This document shows positions 13,904-25,189 of a stretch of DNA of 64,000 nt, in pieces (positions within the stretch are counted from its first letter, which is position 1; every line of letters begins with the position of its first letter). A model generated the notes under the pieces. It had not been told where the DNA came from and did not search any database. It saw only the letters and a program-made list of their open reading frames with translations. The translations under genes and the position numbers were made by a program. The stretch is from NCBI GenBank assembly GCA_050084515.1, contig CM114273.1, positions 30,938,001 through 31,002,000 on the forward strand, read 5' to 3'. Origin of the DNA: Blasia pusilla (Eukaryota; Marchantiophyta; Marchantiopsida; Blasiales).

Positions 13904-15984
13904 ATGTAGAGAAGGTTGTTTGAAAAGACACATGAGATAGATATGATGGACTTTAATTCTTTGCATTGATTGTATGGATTGTAAATGTATAGGGGATAGT
14001 CCCAAAACCAGAAAGAATAAAGGTGTCTTCTCTACTTTTTTTTGTGTGTAAGATATCAGTTGGTAATATCACTCACAAGGCTATTCCTTGTTGGATGGAG
14101 AAGGGTTGACCAACTTTTTACATATTTACAATCAAGTGATTTGTTGGAGGACTGGCTATCCATGGAACCTTGTACATAAACATAAATCATTCTACTTGTT
14201 TGGAGCGTTTTGTAGCTTGCTTGCTCCACCATTGTAGGACCTATTCAAAAGCTTAGACTCTTTGACCTTTGCACACAAGATTGTTCGATGGATAGAGCTA
14301 CCTAGAGACTCTTTGTGCCTCTATGGAGAATCTAACAAAGAATTGAAAGATACACCTAAGGAAGGCTCCTTGTCTCTCTAGCATGAGGTGATGCAAACGA
14401 TCAAGGAGAGCATAATTTATAATTCTCCACTTGAAGTGGGGAGAAATTGGACAAGGAATCGAAAGAATTTATCCTGACTCTACCGAGAAATGATAGCCAA
14501 GGCTCACGAGCCCAAGGACTTTTTGTGAGTTTATAATTTGGAAACAATATGACCAAGAGAGAAAAGAGTAGCTGATTTGCACGTTCAAAAAGGAAAAGGT
14601 GGTGCCTGAAAGGACAAAGGAAAGTCGATGTTACCAAAGTATCTTGGAGAATCAATGGAGGTTAAGCTCAAGTTAAAGAGCATCTTGGAACAATTGAATA
14701 TTGGAAAAGAAGTGATAGTTGATAAATTCCAGAACATTGTTGCAATCGCTTTGCAAAAACTCCTTTCAAATTACGCGTGTATCAAGATTAAATTGAAAGA
14801 ATTCCGAGAGAACTCCGACCAAAACCCTCCCCATGCACACGAGAAAGGCAATTACTACACACAGTATCTTGTTGAAATCATGTAAGAACTATTGCATAAT
14901 CTTATGACAAACACGCTATGGTGTCGACTCCATGTTCAATCACTCGATGTATAAAAGAGATTGCGCCACTATTCAATTCCTTTGTAATGCGCGAGTACAT
15001 AGAGAGAGAGAGGCTATGAAGTCAAGTAATTATGTAGAATTGAAGGCGGATGCCAAAAGTTGTGGCTATATTAGGTTGCTATGTCTTGATCAGAGAAAGG
15101 GCACCACAAGTGGAAGGGATAGAAATTGGATACTCATGAATTCCATTCTAATCAAATACCAAGTTCGCCGCACAATACCCCTCACGTTCTACAAATTCTT
15201 GTATCCATTTGGGCCCTTCCTACATTGTCTTTGCAATAGGAAGGGGATCTACATGATGATGAGAGAGTTCAATTGAGTCATCGCAGCTAGAGAAAAGTCG
15301 TGAGTCCCTCGGGAGGACAAATTCATTTATTAGATTTTTCTAAACTTGTGGATTAAAAAATTACAAGTGAGATATTTCAAGATGTAAGAAAATGAGGCAA
15401 CTAAATGGCACCTAAACAAGAATGACACAAACATCTCCAATGGGGACGCAAAGATGCAACTGCAAATTCTTCCCGGTTGCTCATTCTCTCCTCGCGATTA
15501 CATCGCCACTCCCTCCTCCGCTAATAGTAGTTGCCCCACTTCCACCTACACTTCCACTCACCTCCATTAGAATAGTAGTCGCCTAACTTCCGCATCCACT
15601 TGCTTCTCCAAAGTAGGCAAAGAAGAAGCACTTATCTACACTCAAATGCTGAAACATGTTGGCCATCAACAAGCGGAGGTTCAATAATACGTGTCCCTAC
15701 ATAGAGCAAATATTACCCCTCCCTCAATATTTCTTTGACATATGTTGCCAACCCAATAGCAACGAAATCAATCAAATAGGTTATACTGAGCCAATAACGA
15801 CGACACAATTTAGCTAAGATTCGATTGCGAAGGAAAAAATTCCCTCTCATAGTTACAGTAAGATAATAGAAAATTTTTTTATTAGAGTTTCACTTCTTGT
15901 AGCCTCCCTCTTAGATTTTCTTTTCTTTTCCACATATAGTAACGCCCCAATATTTTTTAGTAGTATAGATTTCTCTAACTCCTC
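13904..15984. other. Intergenic region, no gene recognised
   Basis: Moderately AT-rich sequence between the solo LTR and copy A. An 85-codon open frame at 14628-14885 has no recognisable domain. Nothing here resembles an RNA gene. Confidence 0.4.
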
Positions 15985-16563
15985 TGTCGTGCAAATCCAC
16001 ATCGTCATACAACATACATTGCTGACATACCATACTCACATACATACATAACATAGACGAGAGCATACACAAACACAAGTGTACCACAACTGAAATCCGT
16101 GAAAGACCTACTGTGATAAAACATGTATAGAATCACATACAATCGAGCCAAACCCACTCCACGATGGGAGAATCCAGGTCGAAGCTTGCGGAAACCACCA
16201 TAGCCACGAGCTCTACTCACTACCAAGACTAACTCCCACCGCAACAGGCTCAACTCAAAGAACTAACTGTTCTTTGAGTGCACTCCACACTATATCCTCC
16301 AATCTAAGAGCGGGCCCCACCGGAAAAGTCACCCTCAACTGAGTAACCCCCAGCCCTATGTATGAAACCGCATCTCTACCTAGACACCACGGCCCTACAT
16401 AAGGTATGGCCTCTACTAGCACACTATACTCTACGACATAACCGTATGGTCATGACAGTTGTCGTGCGAGTCCACATCGTCATAAAACATACATCGCTGA
16501 CATACCATACTCACATACATACATAACATAGACAAGAGCATACACAAACACAAGTGTACCACA
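15985..16563 (-). repeat. 3' LTR of copy A, with a ~106-bp unit at both ends
   Basis: Starts TGTGGTACACTTGTG directly after the polypurine tract and ends GCACGACA, giving canonical TG..CA. The sequence at 16563-16459 is repeated at 16090-15985 (shared blocks TATGTCAGC, ATGTATGTT, GACGATGTGGA). The middle (16457-16091) begins TGTCATGACC. Confidence 0.7.
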
Positions 16564-16744
16564 ACTCGCCCCCTAATTGGCGGTTAGGTCCCTCTAACTC
16601 CTAGGTAGCCCTACACCTAGGACATTTACTACATGCTATACACCTTCGTGGGTGCACGAATCAGAAGGTCGAGTGCTAGGTTGCCCCATCGTTAGTCGCA
16701 CATCTGTAATCCATATGATGCAAAGATCAAGTCATCTACCTCTC

Positions 16745-16969
16745 CTAAGTACATCGGGGACAAACCCACCTTCCAGTAGGAACAACATCCATATGTGGAG
16801 TCAAACACATCATGTGCCAACCCCTAGAACACGGATCACACACCAACATACAGGTTGCGTTACCAGCAGACCCACACAACATGCATCTCAAGATAGCGCG
16901 TATCATGGCTAAACTTGGGTCAATAGTACCATCCACATTTGGAAGATGACATGGCGCACAATTACGCAC
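16745..16969 (-). pseudogene. PHD finger, C-terminus of copy A polyprotein
   Basis: A C4HC3 PHD zinc finger ends the polyprotein: CMLC..MLVCDPCSRGWHMMC..GRWVCPRCT, with Cys-x2-Cys, Cys-x2-Cys, His-x2-Cys and Cys-x2-Cys ligands all present, followed by a stop. It sits just after a conserved NCAPCHLPNxDGTIDPSLA linker and about 180 bp before the LTR. PHD fingers usually bind histone H3 tails, so a role in target-site choice or chromatin tethering, analogous to integrase chromodomains, is likely but inferred. The preceding stretch is in another frame, so this copy cannot make the full protein. Confidence 0.85.
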
Positions 16970-17219
16970 AAGGTCCTTCTAAACAACTCCATCATGACCC
17001 TCCAACATGAGAACTCCAGAAGCTAACACCTCTCGCACTCGTAAAATAGTGCGGCCTGCCATCACATCCAATGTTGTCGGTGCAATCTGTTGCAAATAGA
17101 CATAGTCCCCTACATGGAACCTACAAATCGATGGTCGATAACCTCCACCCTGAATGGTTGCATACCGCAACGTGTCCCTGTGTTGAGCAATGGCAAGATT
17201 CTCAAAGGCTGTTGGCATA

Positions 17220-18046
17220 ACTCTCCGAAAGAGCTGTGCCCGCTAAGAATACACTCTCATCCACATCTCTGGGTCATCAAGGTTCACCACCTCACTAGAC
17301 TCCCGATGAATTTCTGCTGGCAAGTCTGGATCTTGGCCGTATAATAGAAAATAAGGTGAGAAAGAAGCCAAGGATGCTTGGCGACTGAACCTATATCCCA
17401 TGGCTAACCATGGCAACTGAATATCCCAATCTCCAAGATGACCCTTTTATAGGCCATACTTGCGCAATGCCCTCTTCACCATCTGAACCACACGCTCAAC
17501 CAAACCATCCGCCTCTGGATGATCTCGAGACGTGGTCCGATGATCAATCAACGTCTTGTCACACAAGACCTGAAACTCACCTTGAAACTATGTATCCTGG
17601 TCGGTCAGCACTTCAACTGGTGCACCAAAATGACTAAGCACTCTATCAAGAAACGCATACACCGTTCCCTCACTTGCCTTGTCAGGTAATGCCACCAACT
17701 CAATCCACTTGGAGAAATGCTCCACCATCACCAACACATATCGATGATGTCGTACAGTCAACGGTAACGGTCCCGCAAAGTCCACACTCCAACGGTAATC
17801 CAACCCCATAATAGGCAAGGGGTGTAACTGTGGTGTAGGAGCATTGAATGATGCCCTCACCTGGTCACAAACCATACAACGTGACACCAACTGCTGCACT
17901 TGAGTATGCATGCCACGCCACCAATACTAACCAAGGAGTAAGCTATACGTACGCTTTACCAAAAAATATCCCAACTCCTCATGGGCATGTCGCACAATGC
18001 GCTCTCTTTGAGCCAAATGCGGCACTACTCGTACTCTACCATCCTC
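17220..18046 (-). pseudogene. Integrase domain of copy A
   Basis: The retroviral-type integrase region includes the zinc-binding end (VSRCMVCDQV), the core start WSVDFAGPLPLT with the first catalytic Asp, and VLTDQDT with the second. The frame breaks soon after the second Asp. The later segment (17218-16979, ending GHDGVV) corresponds to the C-terminal integrase region leading into the PHD finger. Confidence 0.85.
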
Positions 18047-18820
18047 TCACACACGGAAAATATGTGTTCCCTCCAATCGATACCTCTTAGCATTTTGAAG
18101 AACACGGTCTTGCTCCTTGGCACTCACTATGCCTGGCACCCTACTGGTCCGTAGGAACTCTAACAGCAACGCATCATCATGAATATCACGCTGATCCATA
18201 CCACCATCTCCAACCTTAGGATATGAAGGCTGGCCATCTATCCTCTGACTAGAGTAAGATGTCATGTGGTCCTCCATACTAGAGTCCACCCCTAACCAAC
18301 ATAAAAAGGCAGATGCATGCCAACGTGGCACCATCTCCTCATCAACCTCGCCATGCCATCTAGCCCCAGTTGCATCCTCTTGGCTAGTACATGGGTTCCT
18401 ACTCAACCCATCAACATCAAGGTTGGCAACTCCAGGTCTATGTACCACCTGGAAGTCATACTCCTGTAAGATAAGAGCCCACCGTGCAAGCTTCCTTGTA
18501 AGCTTGTCAGACTCCATCAACCACTTGAGCGGCTGGTAATCAGTAACAAGGGTAAACTGTGTGCCACACAAGTAACACCTAAAGTGTGCCACAACCCCCA
18601 CTACTGCCAAGCACTCTCCCTCATATGAATTGTAGCGCGACTCCGCTGCATTATTCGAACGACTTGCATAGGCCACCACAAACTCCATGTGCTCATCATC
18701 ATGTTGTGTCAACACCGCTCCAAGTCCCAACATACTCCAATCAGTGTGTAACTGAAATGGGCGCCCTCTGATAGGTCTCCTCAAGATAGGCGCCCCCACC
18801 AACTGGGCCTTGAGCTCCAC
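18047..18820 (-). pseudogene. RNase H domain of copy A
   Basis: Ty3-type RNase H: LHTDWSMLGLGAVLTQ, EFVVAYASRSNNAAESRYN and TLVTDYQPLKWLMES, followed by LARWALILQEYDFQVVHRPG and the DGLSRNP tail. This is the standard RT-RH-INT order of Ty3/gypsy. Confidence 0.9.
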
Positions 18821-18854
18821 AAAAGCTCTCTCATGATCATCTCCCCGGTACCAC

Positions 18855-19774
18855 TCATGATCTGATTTTCAACAATTGGTTCAAAGGCTTTGCCATAGCA
18901 CTAAATCCCTTCACATACCTCCGATAGTTGTTTGCCAATCCCATGAATGCCCGAATTCTACTCACATCTACCGGACAAGGAATAAGTGCAATAGCCTCCA
19001 GCTTTGCTTGCTGAACTCCCAAATCACCTGGATAGATCACATGACCCAAGTACTCAACATCCTCATGGAAGAACTTACACTTTCCTGGATGCAAACGTAG
19101 ACCATGAGCTTTCAACCGCTCAAACACAATCTGCAAATGTATCTGATGCTCCTCCACCGTGTTACTGAACACCAAGATATCATAAATGTATCACTGAATA
19201 AAATCCAACCCTGCTAGGATCCAGTCCATCACTCTCTGAAACTCGGCAGGTGCATTCTTCAACCCAAAGGGTAGAATTTCCACTAGTACAAACAATCCTT
19301 GCCATGAGAGTTGACACCCCAAAATGTTGTCTTGGCCTTGTCACTCTCTCGAATCGGCAATTGATGGTATCATGCCCGAAGATCCAAAGTACTGAAAATC
19401 TTTTCCTATCCCACCACATCAAAGATCTCCTCAGGTGTAGGCATGGCATACCTATCAACCTTGGTCTGCCAATTGATAGGACGGTAATCTCCACACATCC
19501 GCCTATCCGTATAGTTGCCATGCACATCCTTTTTAGCAAGCATGATAGTGGCTGATGCATACTCTCCATGCGACAACTCCACTAATCTATCCTCAAAAAG
19601 GTCCAACGTCCTACTCTGAATCAGCTCCCTCTCCATATCACTATATCGGTAGGTACAACGAAAGATTGGCATATCACTAGCCAAATCAATCCGTATACCG
19701 GGTCCAACCAAAACACCCAACTCCTTCATGCTAAAGGCAAAACAACTCCTATAAGCACGTAGGAACTGTGTCAA
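18855..19774 (-). pseudogene. Reverse transcriptase domain of copy A (inactive)
   Basis: The RT fingers and palm are recognisable: YASATIMLAKKDVHGNYT, RMCGDYRPINW, and YLGHVIYPGDLGV in the connection region. The catalytic Y-x-D-D box reads YIYD at 19191-19171 (first Asp changed to Tyr), and several frameshifts are present, so the enzyme is dead. Copy C keeps YIDD. Confidence 0.9.
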
Positions 19775-19870
19775 GCGTCATTTCTCACCTCCCGTAAGCT
19801 TGGGCCCAAGTAATGGCTCCCAAGTCTCCTCCACTGGCACACTCGAGAGAGAGGATGACGCCATTGGTTG

Positions 19871-21102
19871 CTACGCAACCCCCTTAGAAGACAGTACACC
19901 CTTAGCTACACCATCACCTGAGCAAATAACTCCTCCACCAGCATGAGCAACCAACTCCACATGCCCAGCCATAACATCCCATTTACTCCAAGGATGCAAA
20001 ATACTATTCTCCTCGCTCACCGATGCCTCTACCGCCCCAAGAGCCATCGAGCTCATCACAAGGGGTGGAAGACCCACAGACATAGTTCGAAGTTGACGTT
20101 GATCGGCCATACCAAGACTCAAAATCCAAGTCAAACAATTCAGGTCCATGGCCTGAACCAACACATGACGTCGTGAAGCCTCAGAAATGGAAGCAACCGC
20201 TATCACACCAATAGCAAATCCCATCGCACGCTCTCTCTCATCAGCGTTAGGCTCCACCAACTATCGCACATGAGAATCCCATACAAGCCCCGGACCACCT
20301 TCCCTGTAGGCATGTGACCAGGGAAAACTCACAAATGTGGATAGTGCCATCCTAGGTTGGCCCACACGGTTCACCACTGCCATGGGTGACCGATCAATAA
20401 CCCTCACCACCTGAGAAAGTCGCCAAGTATCCAAGATACTATCAACTGTAAGGCAAGGATCCCGCTGCACTGCATCATATGCTCGATGTAGAACCTCCCT
20501 AGGCAACAAGTTTGTCCACCACAAGCGTGGACGATGTGTACGCGAGCCAACTCGCGGTGCATCCAACAACACCGCTGGTCCAATCCAAGACCGCACCTCA
20601 TGAACACTCGCCATCATCCGGGTCCGAGTGTTACCCAACAATGGAACATTCTCCAGAATGGAAGTTGGAGCACGTGCCTGATGAACCTAAAGATGTCGTA
20701 ACACCCGTAACATCTCCCAAAACAATCGAGACCTAGGGTCGTGTAATCCTTCATCACGACCAACACGTGTATGACCCTAACATGGCCATCCAGCAATCAC
20801 CAAATCCACAGGATCAACCCTCTTAAGGTCCTATGCCCCCAGCAATGCAATGTGTGACGCCAAAGCACGCTGGTATCCACGATAGTTGAAGGCGGCAACA
20901 ACTCATGATATCTCCACATCAACTGACCAATATGTCGGGATGAGACTCTCTGGGCCGTCTCATCTCGCTCCACATACACGTATCTCCGCATAGGAATACG
21001 AGTTTGCAACACTGCAGCCAAACCAGTGCTAATCCCACCAAAGAGATCTAACACACAAATGCCCTCCGGCGGATATTGCCATACAATGGGTGTAGTATCC
21101 AA
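19871..21102 (-). pseudogene. C5-cytosine DNA methyltransferase domain (DNMT3-like) in copy A
   Basis: Motifs occur in canonical order on the minus strand. Motif I, VLDLFGGISTGLAAVL (about 21055-21010), is followed by RRYVYVERDE. Motif IV is DLVIAGWPC (about 20805-20775), where the codon after the catalytic Cys is TAG at 20777-20779. Then come SRLFWEMLRVLR, motif VI ILENVPLLG (about 20660-20635), motif VIII RPRLWWTNLLP (about 20535-20505), and a C-terminal ERERAMGF..SEASRRHVL segment (about 20240-20160). The order I-IV-VI-VIII-IX rules out a DRM (domains rearranged) arrangement. The sequence is broken by stops and frameshifts. Confidence 0.88.
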
Positions 21103-21884
21103 AGGGGATAACCCAACTCAACCAGAAGTAGGAGTCGGCCGTGGGGCCTCCTCTTCCTCGTGAGGTATAACAGCCTCACACCAAGTCTCCTGCACTAGGC
21201 GATCAGCCTCTTGCCGTAGTGCACCGCCTGAACTCCAAAGTGGCACATCCAACGATGAGGATGCCACTGCTGCAAAACTAGGGACCTCCTCTACCTCCTC
21301 ATGCACAGGAGAATCCAAAAACCCTCCAAAAATTCTCCTGGCCAAGTGACTACTCCACTAAAACGAGCCACAGATGCTAACACCGTTGGGAAAGACCCTC
21401 CTGGTCGAGCCCCATAAATAAATCTCACAGGAACTTGGCTCATACATCCATCCCCGGACTGCCAACCAGGTCTATAAGACGCTGTCTCAGTCCAGTAATC
21501 CATCTAAAAACCCATCGGATACAATACCGCTCCTCCAATTAGTACATCATACGACTCGGCTGATGTGACCATTGCAGGTACTCCCAACCGGAGCTATCAG
21601 TCGCATGATCTGGGCTCAACTGTATACAATGGAAGGACTAGGATGAGATTTGTAACTCCCAATATTCATTCTCTTTGGCACACTCCCCATTTGAATCTTA
21701 AAGTAGGAAAATCTTGACTCTCAAAGACGTTAGAGGTGTAGTGATTATCTGCAAAATAATTTCAATCACATAATACAAGCAATATAAATGCCAAGAAGAT
21801 CCTAGTTTGCAATCTACTCATACCACTCAACTTTCAAGTTTTTATACAAATACTAGATGCTTTACTAACTTTCGAGGGTTTTTA

Positions 21885-22060
21885 TCTATATTATTATTGG
21901 AGAGTGCCTTCTTGATTTGCTAATACCTCTTTGCTTGACATGTGGCAACCAAGCAACAAGAAAATATTTCACCATCTACAAGCAAGATTTTTTTTTGTGT
22001 GCAACATGATTAGTCCCTTCATAATACTAAACATTGACGTTCAAGGAGAGTAGGCGCACG
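21885..22060 (+). mobile_element. Helitron 5' terminus fragment
   Basis: Begins A|TCTATATTATTATTGGAGAG, matching the 5' ends at 46366 (plus) and 54125 (minus) and the mini-Helitron at 43450. Homology to 43450-43630 extends over about 150 bp (GAGAGTGCCTTCTTGATT, ATGAGTCCCTTCA-like blocks) and then ends. No 3' CTRR end is seen before gypsy fragment B starts. Confidence 0.6.
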
Positions 22061-22095
22061 ACACATCCTTAATGTCTTTCACACTGTATTTTTTG

Positions 22096-22877
22096 CTTTA
22101 TGGTTGAGAGCCAAATTTACCTACGGCCATTCGTCGAGATGTTGTTGAGGTGTTGAACCTCGATGACCCTGATGTATGGATGCGAGCATGTTCTCAAAGG
22201 AATGAGTTATTTCAGAGATTAATGCCCATGGCGTTTGAGAATTTGGCGATTTCACAACATTGGGTTACGTTGAGGTATACGACTATTTGGGGAGATGGTT
22301 ATCGACAGACTATTCGAAGGTTTCAGTAGGGAGCCTTTGCCTACTTGGAGCAGACACCATCCACGACATTGGATATGACTACAGGGCTCAATATCTTGAG
22401 AGTGCGTGAGGTTTTGCCATCTTATTTTATCTTATAGGAGGGACGCGATGGTATGGTTTGGAAGGACGGTGTGCATAACTGTGCGCCATGTCACCTTTCT
22501 AATATTGAAGGTACAATTGATCCAAGCTTAGTAGTAGTTCCTATAGGCTTGCGTTATATATTGTGTGGTTCTGCCCGTGGCGGAGCCACTATGTTAGTTT
22601 GTGATTGATGTTGGAGAAGATGGCATATAACATGTTTGACGCCATCTCTCACTAGGGTTCCTCGGGGACGATGGATGTGCCCCAGATATACCTAGGGTAG
22701 GTAAATATAGATTCCGACTTGTGTATGTGATATGGATGACGCGAATGCGACTGACGATGGAGCTACATGAGTACTTGACCTTTTTGCTCTGATTATCCTA
22801 GAGATGTATGCCATGGTAGGTAGGGATGGATGGCAATCTGGAGTTAAATGGACCTAACCACCAACTAGGGGGATGAT
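22096..22877 (+). pseudogene. Ty3/gypsy fragment B: integrase C-terminus and decayed PHD finger
   Basis: Plus-strand homology to copy C from the LPAAIRQDAGEVLDLDD region onward through the FENLAI and YRPTIRRF region, the NCAPCHLPN linker and the PHD finger. Zinc ligands are partly lost (CDGCSRGW is interrupted by a stop, and the last CPRC reads CPRY). The sequence then reaches the GACCTAACCACCAACTAGGG 3' end and the polypurine tract, immediately before the LTR at 22878. Upstream parts of the element are missing. Confidence 0.8.
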
Positions 22878-23630
22878 TGCAGATATTTTGGTACTTTTTG
22901 CCTCGATGTTTGGATGCCATGAGTCAGCATGGAATTATGCGTATTTGTGTGTATGCTCAGTAACAACGATGTATGTTGTGTAGCGATATGTATATGCACG
23001 ACATTTATCACGTTTGTTAGGACAGATCGACGAGATCTAGTAGATCCCCTTTGGAGATAATGGAGGACAACCTTAGAAGGTCGAGCATGACTTGTTGAGG
23101 CCACTATCACGACTACTAGGATAGATCGATGGGATCTAGTAGAGCGTCTGCACGATTAGTGAAGGACAGGCTCAGGAGGTCGAGGATGACATGTTGAGGC
23201 CCTAAAAAAAACCTGAGAGAGCAAGTTCCCCTTTCGTTTCGGCTCATTTGGAGCCATATAGAGAAACTTACTATTTAGGATAAATTTCCATGTTGGGGAT
23301 AGTTGACTTTCCACTTTGGGAAGTGGCCCTTGACCTGCTTTAGCAATTCAAGAGCCAAGGAGGTGACCTGCGAGCATAGGTTACCATTGAAAGGGCTTGG
23401 GAGAGGGAAGGGGATATACCTCCAAGAGAGAGAGAGCTTGAGAGCTCATTCTCTCTTTGTTGAACCTCTAGGCATGAGGTGGTGGAGCTATGGTCTCTTG
23501 CCTTGTGAATGTAACCCAAGCCTCTCATTAGGAGAGTGGGTTTGGTTTGACATTGAGAGAGACATGTGAGAGTGCACACCTTTGAGAACTATGGTGTGAG
23601 ATGTTAAGAGAGATTAGATCTTACTTTACA
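22878..23630 (+). repeat. LTR adjoining fragment B
   Basis: Starts TGCAGATATTTTGG directly after the polypurine tract and ends CTTACTTTACA, so TG..CA. Inside is a tandem duplication of about 100 bp (23006-23101 and 23107-23202), each copy carrying AGATCGAYGRGATCTAGTAG and GTTGAGGCC. It may serve as the shared 5' LTR of copy C, but the usual terminal unit is absent at its right end and no primer-binding site is obvious. Confidence 0.65.
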
Positions 23631-25189
23631 AAGAGAGAATGAGAGAGTGAGAGGGCTTCATGGGGGAGCTCATTGGTCATTTGCTATTTTTGCAGTGTTC
23701 CCCATTCAACAACTCATGGGAGTGCTCACCGGAGCAAGGGCTGCTTTGATTGTTCTTTGCATTTTCCGATTTTTCGTATGGAAAAGTGGCGCGCGGAAGC
23801 GTTGCCCAATTTCTGATAGGGATTGATAATGGGAGCGGGTTGCCCCATGCCGGTGCTCTTGAGAGCATCATGAAGCTTTCTGATTTTGTATTTTTATAGG
23901 TTTTACATTTTCGTTGGGAGAAATCAGCGCGGAAGCGCTGCCAAATTTGGTGTAGGAGAAAGAGACATTGGGCTTTACGGCAGTCCCCATAAATTTTTAC
24001 TGGAATGTTTAATTATAAATATTTTTAAATTTTTTCTTAGATTATGAAGCTGTGCACACAATGCAATAAATAGTGCACAATTTGGAGTTGCGAGCAAAAA
24101 GTTATGGTTAATCTTGCAAAACTGTCACTGCTAGGCAATTTTTAGGATTAAATTGTTCAAACCCTAAACTAGCCGCCACGCCGGCGGCGGCCGTCACCGT
24201 CATAGTCACCATCAACGGTCCACTTTCGACGGTCAACTTTCACCATCACCATCAATGGTCTACCATCACCATCAACCGTCCACCGTCCATTGTCCACCCT
24301 GCAAAAATTGCCATTGCCGCCGTTACTGAGTGAACGTCTTCCACGACGTTCATTCATTCTCTGACTTGCGTCGCCACCACATACTTTGTTTTGGTTGCCA
24401 CCGTCATCACAATTTTGTCATCAACTAGTGATGGCAGATGAACTTCGGATATGTTTGAGTTTTGATTTCATGTTGCTATGTTGTGATTGGTAGCCGCTTG
24501 ACGACGATCGAGTACTGTGCTGTGACGCCTTTAGCCACAACGCGGCGCCGATTGCCGCTCCGTGTCGCTCGTGGCCGCACCGCACCATCTCGATCACGGA
24601 GCCGCTCCATCATTGTGAAGCAGAGTGTGGGTTTATTGTTGATTGAGGAGGATATACCGTCGAGTGCCGCATCCCACCATTGAGGGCCGTGCCGTTTGTA
24701 GCCGTTCTGTGCTGCCAGCAACGCCACACCGTTCCGCTAGAACCGCACTATCTATCGAGGAGTTTTGGGCAGCCTCAGTATGGGAGGAGTATGACTTGCT
24801 GATTGGAGGATTTATCTCCACGAACAAGTTGGGTTCGAGATTTGCAGTTGTTGAGGAGTGACATCGACATGTGTTTAGGTTACCGATTCTGGTCCTTTAC
24901 CTTGTACGCGTGAGGGATTTAGGGATTTGGGTAGTTTATTTGGGGATATTGGGTTGTGTGGATGCTGAAAGCATCATTTATGTATGTGGTTTAGGGGACA
25001 TAGACGTGTGTGGGATGTCCGGAGTTGAGGGTAGGTTGTCAATGAGATGATAGCCTGGTCGATTTGCCGCACCACGCCGCTTGTTGCCGCACGTTACACA
25101 TCTCGGGGAGGGAGAGTGTAGATCAAGTGCCGCATGTTTGGGATGAGTGATTGAGGGATTACTCGCGAGGTTGAGAGTGATCAAGTGAG
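23631..25189 (+). other. Possible leader of gypsy copy C; no gene recognised
   Basis: 1.5 kb between the LTR and the first gag homology. It contains short degenerate tandem units around CACCATCAACGGTC (about 24206-24290) and a GC-richer stretch with many GCCGC motifs (24530-24740, 25060-25095). No conserved domain was seen. It could be untranslated leader or unrelated sequence. Confidence 0.4.

Larger units (their letters stand above)
15985..21620 (-). mobile_element. Ty3/gypsy copy A: PR(partial)-DNMT-RT-RNaseH-INT-PHD-LTR, 5' truncated
   Basis: On the minus strand from high to low coordinate: the end of the protease domain (YDVLIGGAVLYPMGF near 21540), a linker, the methyltransferase domain (21102-19871), reverse transcriptase (19774-18855), RNase H (18820 downward), integrase (about 18046-17220), the PHD finger (16969-16745), a polypurine tract (AGGGGGCGAG on the minus strand near 16575-16566) and an LTR (16563-15985). 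Gag, the protease active site and the 5' LTR are missing: homology stops near 21620. Frameshifts and stops interrupt every domain, so the copy is dead. Confidence 0.9.

Noticed and set aside
19871-21102. Calling the element methyltransferase a plant DRM enzyme
   Set aside because: Several residues recall DRM, but DRM proteins have motifs VI-X before I-V. Here motif I comes first and the order is canonical, so DNMT3-like is the better description.
24206-24290. Short CACCATCAAC-type repeats as a CRISPR-like array
   Set aside because: Units are short, degenerate and adjacent without regular spacers, in a eukaryotic genome; a simple minisatellite.
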